Shown here: one piece after another, positions 36,087 to 43,057 of the stretch
Numbering within the stretch: the first letter of the stretch is position 1
How the letters are laid out: every line of letters begins with the position of its first letter
Assembly (NCBI GenBank): GCA_038240605.1
Contig: JBBSDP010000008.1
Coordinates: forward strand, 52,834-116,833
Direction of reading: 5' to 3'
From: JBBSDP01 sp038240605
Lineage (GTDB): Bacteria > Planctomycetota > Phycisphaerae > Tepidisphaerales > Tepidisphaeraceae
DNA length: 64,000 nucleotides
Notes under the pieces: model-generated
What the model saw: the letters and a program-made list of their open reading frames with translations, nothing else
Told to the model about the DNA's origin: nothing
Databases searched by the model: none
Position numbers and translations under genes: made by a program

Positions 36087-38408
36087 TTAGAAGTTCTCGG
36101 CCCGGCGCTGTGGGTCGGCGTCCGCCGACTGCGCCGAGGCTGCGGGGAGGAGGACCAGGATCCGCGTCCCGTGGTCGATGCGGCTCTCGAGCCGGATCGA
36201 CCCGCCGCTCGCCTCGATCCATCGCAGCGCCTTGGCCAGCCCCAGCCCCCGGCGTCGGCCGGCGGGCTTGTTGCTGAAGAACGGATCGAAGGCCCGCTTG
36301 GCGGTCTCCTCGTCCATGCCGCACCCGTTATCGGCGACGGTCACCACCACACGGGCCGAGTAGGCGTCGAACGCCGCATGAAGGGCCACATGCCCGGTCT
36401 TTGCGTCGGTGGCGTGCAACGCGTTCTCGATCACCTCGGTCAGGGCCGCCGAAACCTGAGCGGCATCGACCAACACCGCGGGCACCTCTTCGATGGTCAG
36501 CTCGATGCTCCTATCGGCCGGATCGTTCTGCAGCTTCGCCTCGTGCAAGGCACGCTCCAGCAGCTCCGAAACGTCGCTCATTACCGGATGCGGCGGCTCT
36601 GGTTTGGCGAAATCCATCAACTCGGTAATGATTGCGCTGAGCCGGTGCGACTGTTCGTGGATCAGGTGGGCGGCCGCTTTGTACTTCGGATCGGTCAACT
36701 GAAGCGCCAGGAGCTGCGAGCGGCCGCTGATCACCGCCAGCGGATTGTTCATTTCGTGCGCGGCCCCCGCCGCCATCTCGCCAACGCTGGTCATCGTGCG
36801 GCTGCGGAGTAGCTCGGCCTGGGCGCTCTGGAGCCTGCGATTGGAATCCGCCAGCTGCTCGGCGAGCGTTCGTGACTCGTCACGGATCTGCGCCGTCCGC
36901 AGGGCCAGGCCCCAGCCGGCGGCAATCGCGCTGATCTCCTGCACCTGGGGGCTGAGCCGCTGGGCCTCCCCCGACTCCGCGCCCCAGACCACGCCGCCAA
37001 TGCAGGCGCCGTCGGCTTCGAGGCAGATCCAGAAGCGATGCCCGTGCGGCAGGCGCGGCGAGATCGCCGCGACAAGCCACTCGATGTCTTCCGCCGCCGG
37101 CATGACCGGTCCATCACCCGTTGCCGGACGCGCGGGGCGGATGACGGCCTCGGCGGCGCCTGCTGCGGCGTCGTGCGGCACGGCAGGGAAGTCGATGAGC
37201 GATTGCTCGAAGACCTTGCCGCTCTGATCGCAGAGAATGACTTCGGCGAACTTCTGACCGGGGGGAAGTGAAAAGGCCGCCGTCACCGGCACGCCCAGCA
37301 CGCCCACCGCGGTCTGGGCGATCGCTTCGAGGACGCTGCGGGGCGGTGCATCGGGCCGAAGCTCGCCATGAAATCCGCTGAGGGCATCGAAGAATTTGGC
37401 CCGTACCGCCAGCCGTCGGTTTTTGGCGGCGAGAGTGGTGGTCATCCGGCCCAGCTCGCGATTGGCCTGGGCGAGGGCTTGCTGATACAGCTCGCCGGTG
37501 GTGGCTCGATTCAGGCCCAGTGCTTCGGCGCGCGTCTCGATTCGGGCGACGAGGTTGGGCATCGCGCGGTCGATCGCCTCGTCCGCCAGTCCCAGGGCGT
37601 CGGCCAGCTCTTGGCGGGGGATCGTGAACGTGTAATTTCCGCTGTAACCCAGGTGCTGCTCGCGGACGAGCTGGTCGGCGAGCGTGATCAGGTTGACGAG
37701 GCGCGGGACTTTGACGGTCGCGGGCAACGTGGCAGGGAGTTGTCCGTGCAGCCAGGCGCAGTCGCGGATGACGGCGGGCAAGTTCCACTGCTCGCAGAGC
37801 CGTTTGCCTGCCACGAGGTGATCGACGCCGATGACGGAACGTTCGATGTCCGCGATGTTGCCGCGGAGCAGTTCGGCGGCCTCGACCACCCGTCCAAAGC
37901 TCTTGGGGAGCATCGTGTCCAGGGCAATCTTGCCCAGGTCGTGCAGCAAGCCGCATAGAAACGCCGTCGCAGGGTCGGCGCCGTTGGATGGACTCGTGGG
38001 CATCTGCTCGGCCAGCAGCTCGGCGCAGCAGGCGACGGCCAGGCAGTGCTTCCAGAATTCTTCGCGGGAAAAGGGGCTCGTGCAGCCGGTGGCCGGATTG
38101 GCCGCGCCAACGGTTTGAAAGATGGTGATGGCAAGGACCGCGCTGCGGACCGCCTCGAATCCGAGCAGGACGACGGCCCGCTCGACCGATTCGACTTCGC
38201 CGCGAACGCCCGCGTCGGCACGGTGCACCAACTGAAGGATGCGCGAGGCGAGGGCCGGATCGGCGGCGACGAGCGCGGCCAGCTCCGCGGCGCCGGCGGT
38301 TTCGTCGGCCGCCAGCTCGAGCACCTGGACGGCCACTGCCGGCAGGGTGGGCAGCTCCTCCAGTTGCCGGAGGATCAGTTCAACGCGCTTTTCCTTGAGG
38401 TCCGGCAT
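36087..38408 (-). CDS. HDOD-domain hybrid sensor histidine kinase
   Basis: The 773-residue protein joins an HDOD domain (about 15-220, with LLHDLGKIALD at 155-165) to a GAF-like middle (about 345-510) and a histidine kinase: HisKA with His551 (AHEMNNPLAV) and HATPase_c (about 595-760, with NALHATDAK-type N box, DNGCGM and GLGLAKALRW). There is no membrane helix, so it is cytoplasmic. The HD pair is present although many HDOD domains lack it. It sits between the HTH-receiver gene and the receiver-GAF gene and is the obvious kinase for both. Confidence 0.92.
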   Translation of the reverse strand: MPDLKEKRVELILRQLEELPTLPAVAVQVLELAADETAGAAELAALVAADPALASRILQLVHRADAGVRGEVESVERAVVLLGFEAVRSAVLAITIFQTVGAANPATGCTSPFSREEFWKHCLAVACCAELLAEQMPTSPSNGADPATAFLCGLLHDLGKIALDTMLPKSFGRVVEAAELLRGNIADIERSVIGVDHLVAGKRLCEQWNLPAVIRDCAWLHGQLPATLPATVKVPRLVNLITLADQLVREQHLGYSGNYTFTIPRQELADALGLADEAIDRAMPNLVARIETRAEALGLNRATTGELYQQALAQANRELGRMTTTLAAKNRRLAVRAKFFDALSGFHGELRPDAPPRSVLEAIAQTAVGVLGVPVTAAFSLPPGQKFAEVILCDQSGKVFEQSLIDFPAVPHDAAAGAAEAVIRPARPATGDGPVMPAAEDIEWLVAAISPRLPHGHRFWICLEADGACIGGVVWGAESGEAQRLSPQVQEISAIAAGWGLALRTAQIRDESRTLAEQLADSNRRLQSAQAELLRSRTMTSVGEMAAGAAHEMNNPLAVISGRSQLLALQLTDPKYKAAAHLIHEQSHRLSAIITELMDFAKPEPPHPVMSDVSELLERALHEAKLQNDPADRSIELTIEEVPAVLVDAAQVSAALTEVIENALHATDAKTGHVALHAAFDAYSARVVVTVADNGCGMDEETAKRAFDPFFSNKPAGRRRGLGLAKALRWIEASGGSIRLESRIDHGTRILVLLPAASAQSADADPQRRAENF

Positions 38409-38473
38409 GTTGCGAGTCGTCGTATGCTGGCTGGCCTCAGGTCAACCTTCGTGCAGACCATGTGGCGACCCCG

Positions 38474-39037
38474 TCAGACCGCCAGCAATTCGCCAACCCG
38501 CTCGATCAGCTTCTCGATGTTGAACGGCTTCTTAACGAACTCATCAGCGCCGGCCTTGAGCAGGTCGTTGATCTCGTCCTGATTCACAACGCCGGACACG
38601 ATGATGATCTTCATGTGCTCGAAGTTGGGGTTCTTGCGGATGGTCTGACAGACCACGTTGCCGTTGATGTCCGGCAGCATGTAGTCGAGGATCACCAGGT
38701 CCGGCATGAACTCCTGCGTGAGGACGCCGGCGTCGTAGCCCGTACCCGCGGTCTTGACCTCAAATCGGCCATCCCGTTCGAGCACGTCCACAAACAGTTC
38801 GACAATTTCCGGGTCGTCATCCACCACGAGGATCTTCTGTTTCCCCGTATCGAGCGCGTCTGGCGGGATATTGTTGTCCTTCATGAAGGCAACGAGCGCT
38901 TCGCGCGGAATTCGCCGGAACCGGCTCCCCGGGACGCGAAATCCCTTGAGCCTGCCGCTGTCGAAGCAGCGGATGATGGTCTGTTGGGAGACCTTGCAGA
39001 TCTCCGCCGCCTCGCCCGTGGTGAAAACTGACTTCAT
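38474..39037 (-). CDS. Excisionase-type HTH fused to a receiver domain
   Basis: Residues 1-52 are a MerR/excisionase-like winged helix (FTTGEAAEICKVSQQTIIRCFDSGRLKGFRVPGSRFRRI). Residues 66-187 are a receiver domain with Asp118 (LDYMLPD) and Lys170. The DNA-binding domain at the N terminus with the receiver behind it is the reverse of most response regulators. This fusion is common in planctomycetes and deltaproteobacteria. ATG 39037 is clear. The HDOD kinase follows 65 bases later. Confidence 0.9.
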   Translation of the reverse strand: MKSVFTTGEAAEICKVSQQTIIRCFDSGRLKGFRVPGSRFRRIPREALVAFMKDNNIPPDALDTGKQKILVVDDDPEIVELFVDVLERDGRFEVKTAGTGYDAGVLTQEFMPDLVILDYMLPDINGNVVCQTIRKNPNFEHMKIIIVSGVVNQDEINDLLKAGADEFVKKPFNIEKLIERVGELLAV

Positions 39038-39350
39038 TTGTAACGCTCCATCCCAGAACTTAGGAAACCTCCGCGAGACGGGAGGAATCCGGACATCATT
39101 CCTTCGTTGACTTCTTTACCCAGATTATCCATCTAACCATCGGTAGGTCGATTTGGCAACTTGAGAGGTTTGGGGATACCCGAAATAGTTATCGGACGTG
39201 GACGGGCAGGTCAACCGCTTTTGGAGCTAATCCTGGAATGTAAACTGCCAGGAAACGCCAAATCATTCCACCCAACAAAGAACCCGCTGACGGCGAGCCA
39301 GCGGGTTCTTCGGATTGTACGACTGTGGCGAACGGCCGAGGACCGGCGGG
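39038..39350. other. 313-base region upstream of the signalling cassette
   Basis: No gene is supported. The region holds the rpsD terminator at 39277-39310 and, between about 39050 and 39250, the promoter of the minus-strand signalling cassette, for which no convincing consensus was seen. Sequence near 39110-39260 is AT-richer than coding neighbours. Confidence 0.45.
39277..39310 (-). terminator. Terminator of rpsD
   Basis: AAGAACCCGCTG (39278-39289) and CAGCGGGTTCTT (39299-39310) form a perfect 12-bp stem around a 9-nt loop. Reading on the minus strand, the stem is followed by TGTTGGG, a weak T-run. It lies 41 bases after the rpsD stop. Confidence 0.8.
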
Positions 39351-39947
39351 TTACCTATAGAACTCGATAATCAAGTTCATGTTGACCTCGAAGGGGACTT
39401 CCTCAGGCGCCGGCAGGGAATTGATCTTCGCGGTGAGCTGAGCGGGGTTCCATTCGAGCCAGTTGGGGACGTTGTGACCGGCGCTCTGCTCCATGTTCTC
39501 ACGCAGGAGTTTGTGAATCCCCTCCCGGAAGGTGATGGTCTGGCCCGGCTTCACGCGATAGCTGGCGATGTCGGTCTTCTTGCCGTCCACCACCACATGA
39601 CCATGAGCCACGATCTGCCGGCACGCCCAGATGGTGCGGCCCACGCCGAGCCGGCGCAGGACGTTGTCCAGGCGGGACTCGAGGATCTGCATGAGCGTGT
39701 TGGCGGTGTTTCCCTTGGACTTCTTGGCGATGTCCAGGAAGAGCCGAAACTGACGTTCCAACATACCGTAGTGATAGCGCAGCTTTTGCTTCTCGGTCAG
39801 GCGCACGCCGTATTCGGTGTTGCGGCGGCCGCGGTAGCCGTGCATGCCGGGGAGCTGGAGCTCCTTGGCCGTGTGCTTGGGGATATCGGCAATCGGAACG
39901 CCGACGCGGCGTGAGAGCTTGACCTTCGGTCCGGTATAACGGCCCAT
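39351..39947 (-). CDS. rpsD: 30S ribosomal protein S4
   Basis: S4 is a primary 16S rRNA-binding assembly protein. From ATG 39947 the 198-residue product starts MGRYTGPKVKLSRR and contains GYRGRRNTEYGVRLTEKQKLR and the S4 RNA-binding domain ESRLDNVLRRLGVGRT...ARQIVAHGHVVVDGK-like block (about 90-150). It lacks the N-terminal four-cysteine zinc site seen in some S4 proteins. The gene stands alone rather than in the alpha operon, with its own promoter, long leader and terminator. Confidence 0.96.
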   Translation of the reverse strand: MGRYTGPKVKLSRRVGVPIADIPKHTAKELQLPGMHGYRGRRNTEYGVRLTEKQKLRYHYGMLERQFRLFLDIAKKSKGNTANTLMQILESRLDNVLRRLGVGRTIWACRQIVAHGHVVVDGKKTDIASYRVKPGQTITFREGIHKLLRENMEQSAGHNVPNWLEWNPAQLTAKINSLPAPEEVPFEVNMNLIIEFYR

Positions 39948-40145
39948 GGCGGGAGACTTTCCAACGGGCAACTCGCGGGGAATTCACCCGTCTCAGGACA
40001 TGCGTCGCGACAAATTCGACCGGCCCGCGGGGCACACGTCGTCGTCGACTTACACGCGTTTGACGCAGGTCATGGTTCTGAGGCATGACCGGCGCTCCCG
40101 CCATCGCGATCAACAAAAGATCGTCTGATCCAGCGGGAAGACGGG
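39948..40145 (-). promoter_or_regulatory. Long 5' leader of rpsD
   Basis: About 190 bases separate the predicted transcription start near 40139 from the rpsD ATG. S4 represses its own synthesis in several bacteria by binding mRNA leaders, so a leader of this length is a candidate autoregulatory element. No conserved pseudoknot was identified by eye. Confidence 0.4.
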
Positions 40146-40173
40146 ATTATAGCGACGTCACTTCCAATCACAA
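40146..40173 (-). promoter_or_regulatory. Sigma-70-type promoter for rpsD
   Basis: On the minus strand TTGTGA (40168-40173) and a perfect TATAAT (40146-40151) are separated by 16 bases. It is the best -35/-10 pair seen in the window. Transcription would start near 40139. Confidence 0.65.
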
Positions 40174-40188
40174 CTCTCACGTCAGAGG

Positions 40189-40258
40189 GCTGAGTGCTGA
40201 GTTGTCAGTGGTCAGTGGTCAGTAGTCAGTCGTCCGTTGTTAGAAGCCAGTAGCCAGT
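40189..40258. repeat. Tandem 7-bp repeat array (NGTCAGT family)
   Basis: Ten consecutive heptads can be read: GCTGAGT twice, TGTCAGT, GGTCAGT twice, AGTCAGT, CGTCCGT, TGTTAGA, and AGCCAGT twice. Three further related units (GTGCTGG, GTGCTGA, GTGACGC) lie near 40322-40342. The array lies behind the rpsD promoter and ahead of the 3' end of the membrane-protein gene. It resembles the heptanucleotide short tandem repeats (STRR) of heterocystous cyanobacteria. Confidence 0.8.
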
Positions 40259-40344
40259 AGTGCTGCCTGCCCTGCCTTCGGCTCTGAGGCTCAGGCTCGA
40301 AGAGAGCGCAGTCGAAGGGAAGTGCTGGGTGCTGAGTGACGCAG

Positions 40345-41622
40345 CTATTTCTTCTCCGCGGGCCCGCGCACGACCGGATAAAACTCGCCCTGGTACGCGG
40401 GGTGGTTTTCCGATCGGGTTGGGGCGACGGGCTGCTCCTGCTCATCAATCGGCTTCTCGGGAGCGGCAGTGAGCATCCGCGGTGTTGATGGGGCTGAAGT
40501 CGGCGTCATCGGTATGTTTTGATCGGGGAGTTCCCCATCCGCTGACAGCCCGGCCATGATCCGTTCTTCCAGTGCGGCGAGCTCTTCCTGATCTTCGTCG
40601 GTGAGCGTATTCGCGGGGGTGGCAGCGACCACGGGCTTGGGCTCCCCTTTGAAGCGATCCAGGTCGTAATCGGCTTCGGGGACAGGACGACCGAAGCCTG
40701 CGCCGGTCAGCAGGGTCAACACGCTTGGCCAGATGCCGCCCAATAGCAGCACCGCCCCGACCGCCCAAAGAGCCATCGTCGCTCTCGGCTGGACCCACCA
40801 CGCGAAGCGATAGTGTGGCACCTGTCCGCCCGGCGCGGCCTCCTTCAAGTAATCCAGCACGGTGTAAGTGGGATCGGTCAGGCGAAGGGCTCGAACTGGA
40901 ACGGCTCTCCCCTGCCGGGCCAGGCTGAGCAGCTGTTTCGGTGCGTCGATCAGGGCATCGCGGGGGATGGTGGTTTGCCACAGGAGCGGACCGCCCCCGA
41001 CCGCTGGACCAAATGGCGCGAGTCGGTGGCCGTTAAACGTCGCGGTCAGCTCGTCCATTCCCTTCCCGCCACTCGATGGGTCGAGCATGACGGTCAACTG
41101 ATAGGCGGCAGGACGGAGCGCAAACTGCACCGCCGACCCATCCCCTTCGCCCGGGTCGCGCCAGCGATTGGTGCCATTTTTCCAGCCGGTGAACGTGGAG
41201 GGGACGCCGCCGCGATCGGCCGAGAGATTGACGTGGACCTTCGACTCGGCCGGCAGGACTTCCACATCGACGGTCTTCTTGACGTCCGTCGCAGGGAAAT
41301 AGGGCGTGTTGGTGACCAGCGAATATTGGCTGTATCGATAGGTCTTGTGATCGTCAGGATGGGTCGGATGCGGCTCGAATCGCTTCATCCGCAGGACGAA
41401 ACGCCGGCCATCCGGGTAAATGCAAAGGTCTTCGATGATTGGATACGCCCGCATCGGCGCCTGACGAAGGCCGCGCTCAAAATCGATCTGGCCGATGGTA
41501 CGATGCCCTCCCATCGCCAGCATTCCGTCGACGCCGATCTTCACCTGCGCCCATCCGATGAGCAGGCCAAGCGACAGCCCGATCAGGGCCCAATGCCAAC
41601 GTTTGAGGCTTTCGATCGACAT
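40345..41622 (-). CDS. Membrane protein of unknown function
   Basis: From ATG 41622 (MSIESLKRWHWALIGLSLGLLIGWAQV) the 425-residue product has an N-terminal membrane helix (8-27), a large extracytoplasmic domain (about 30-285, with YRYSQYSLVTNTPYF and VDVEVLPAESKVHV), a second helix (about 293-315) and an acidic cytoplasmic tail. The two-helix layout suggests a periplasmic domain held at both ends. No family is recognised. The upstream frame to 41958 is antisense to the kinase gene and not used. Confidence 0.7.
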   Translation of the reverse strand: MSIESLKRWHWALIGLSLGLLIGWAQVKIGVDGMLAMGGHRTIGQIDFERGLRQAPMRAYPIIEDLCIYPDGRRFVLRMKRFEPHPTHPDDHKTYRYSQYSLVTNTPYFPATDVKKTVDVEVLPAESKVHVNLSADRGGVPSTFTGWKNGTNRWRDPGEGDGSAVQFALRPAAYQLTVMLDPSSGGKGMDELTATFNGHRLAPFGPAVGGGPLLWQTTIPRDALIDAPKQLLSLARQGRAVPVRALRLTDPTYTVLDYLKEAAPGGQVPHYRFAWWVQPRATMALWAVGAVLLLGGIWPSVLTLLTGAGFGRPVPEADYDLDRFKGEPKPVVAATPANTLTDEDQEELAALEERIMAGLSADGELPDQNIPMTPTSAPSTPRMLTAAPEKPIDEQEQPVAPTRSENHPAYQGEFYPVVRGPAEKK

Positions 41623-41785
41623 AACCTTCCCGTCGGCTCCCGCCTCCCTGTTCAATCTTGATACAAGATGCCGGGGGCGAAGTTGCCGTAGACTCCGCGT
41701 GGCCGATCGTAGCCAAGGGGCGCCCGGATCGCTCGGCGCTTCCCGGCGTGTCTGGCCTTTGTTCAGGCGGGCGCAAGAATAGCGG

Positions 41786-43030
41786 TTGGCAACTCGCGGC
41801 CCAGACCTGAGAATTTCGGGTACCTCTTTGTCCATCCAACGACCGGAGCCAGTGGCGACAGATAAGTCTGACAATCTGAATCCGATCAGCGACCTCTTGC
41901 ACGGGCATTCATTCCCCGCGCTGGCCGGCGCACTGCGGGCGCAAACGAAGTCGATCATCGTCGACTGGGAAAAAGCTGTGCGGAAGGTACTGCCGACGGA
42001 ACGGAAGGTGAACGAGTCCCAGCTCCGCGATCACCTGCCCCAGATCTTGGCCCTCCTGGCTGACGCCCTGGCCGAGGACGATCCGGCCGAAACGAAACGG
42101 CTCATGTCCAGCCCCTCACAACACGGAGAAGTCCGCGTCAAGCAGAACTACGACGTGCAGGGGTTCATCCTCGAGTACCGCCTGCTGCGGCGCATCGCAC
42201 TGGAACAGATCGAGTCGAAGCTGGGCCGACGGCTGCAGATCGCCGAAGACCTCGCGCTGAACATGGGAATCGATGACCTGCTCCAGCGCGGGGTCGTCAC
42301 GTTCGTGTTACGGCAGGAAGAGCGATTTCGCGCCGCCGCTGAATCGGAGGCGCGGTATCTCTCGTTTCTTTCCTACGACCTGAAGAACAACCTGAACGGC
42401 GTGATCATGTCGCTGGAAGTGCTCCGACGCCGTCTCAAGCAGATGCCGGACTTCGCCGACGGGGCCGAGGATCTCGAGGCGGCGCAGCACTCGATCTTCG
42501 ATACCGTCGACGGGATGAACCGGCTGCTTCAGGCGGAGCGGATCCGCAAAGGCGCCGAGCCTCACCTGACCACAGTTGACCTCCACGCGCTGGTGACCGA
42601 CGTAGCCCGGCAGTGCGCGTCCCAGGCAACGCGCAAGGGGTTGCTCCTGGCGGTTGAGATCGAGCCTGGCGCGAAGGTGCAGACCGATCGCGAGTGGGTC
42701 GCCCTCGTGCTCCAGAACCTGATCGGCAACGCGATCAAGTACAGCGACAAGGGGACAGTCCGACTCGCACGCCAGAGTCGGCGCGACCGGCGCGGAAGCT
42801 GGCAGGTGCTGTTGGTCTCGGACGAAGGACCGGGCATCGCACCCGAAAACCTCGAGCGGCTATTCGTCGCCTTCACGCGCGGGCCGGACGAGCGCCAGGA
42901 CGGCGTGGGGCTGGGGCTGGCCGTCGCATTGCAGGCGGCCAAACAGCTTGGAGGAGAGTTGAACGTGGAGTCGAAGGTCGGCGCTGGCTCGACCTTCATG
43001 CTTGCATTGCCAGACGACTCGAAAGGTTGA
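41786..43030 (+). CDS. RsbRD-type sensor kinase lacking its phospho-acceptor histidine
   Basis: Residues 40-185 resemble the RsbT co-antagonist N-terminal domain (RsbRD_N). Residues 190-255 are HisKA-like and residues 290-412 are an HATPase with NLIGNAIKYSD, DEGPGIAPE and GVGLGLAV. The expected SHDLRNNL phospho-acceptor motif reads LSYDLKNNL, with Tyr197 (TAC at 42374-42376) in place of His. Autophosphorylation of the usual kind therefore seems impossible. The start is uncertain: TTG 41786 or GTG 41852. There is no membrane helix. It is divergent from the membrane-protein gene. Confidence 0.82.
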   Translation: MATRGPDLRISGTSLSIQRPEPVATDKSDNLNPISDLLHGHSFPALAGALRAQTKSIIVDWEKAVRKVLPTERKVNESQLRDHLPQILALLADALAEDDPAETKRLMSSPSQHGEVRVKQNYDVQGFILEYRLLRRIALEQIESKLGRRLQIAEDLALNMGIDDLLQRGVVTFVLRQEERFRAAAESEARYLSFLSYDLKNNLNGVIMSLEVLRRRLKQMPDFADGAEDLEAAQHSIFDTVDGMNRLLQAERIRKGAEPHLTTVDLHALVTDVARQCASQATRKGLLLAVEIEPGAKVQTDREWVALVLQNLIGNAIKYSDKGTVRLARQSRRDRRGSWQVLLVSDEGPGIAPENLERLFVAFTRGPDERQDGVGLGLAVALQAAKQLGGELNVESKVGAGSTFMLALPDDSKG

Positions 43031-43057
43031 TTCCCCCACCGCGCCCGCCTGGCAGCC

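Noticed and set aside
40189..40260. CRISPR array
   Set aside because: Repeats have a 7-bp period with no spacers, and no cas gene is present.
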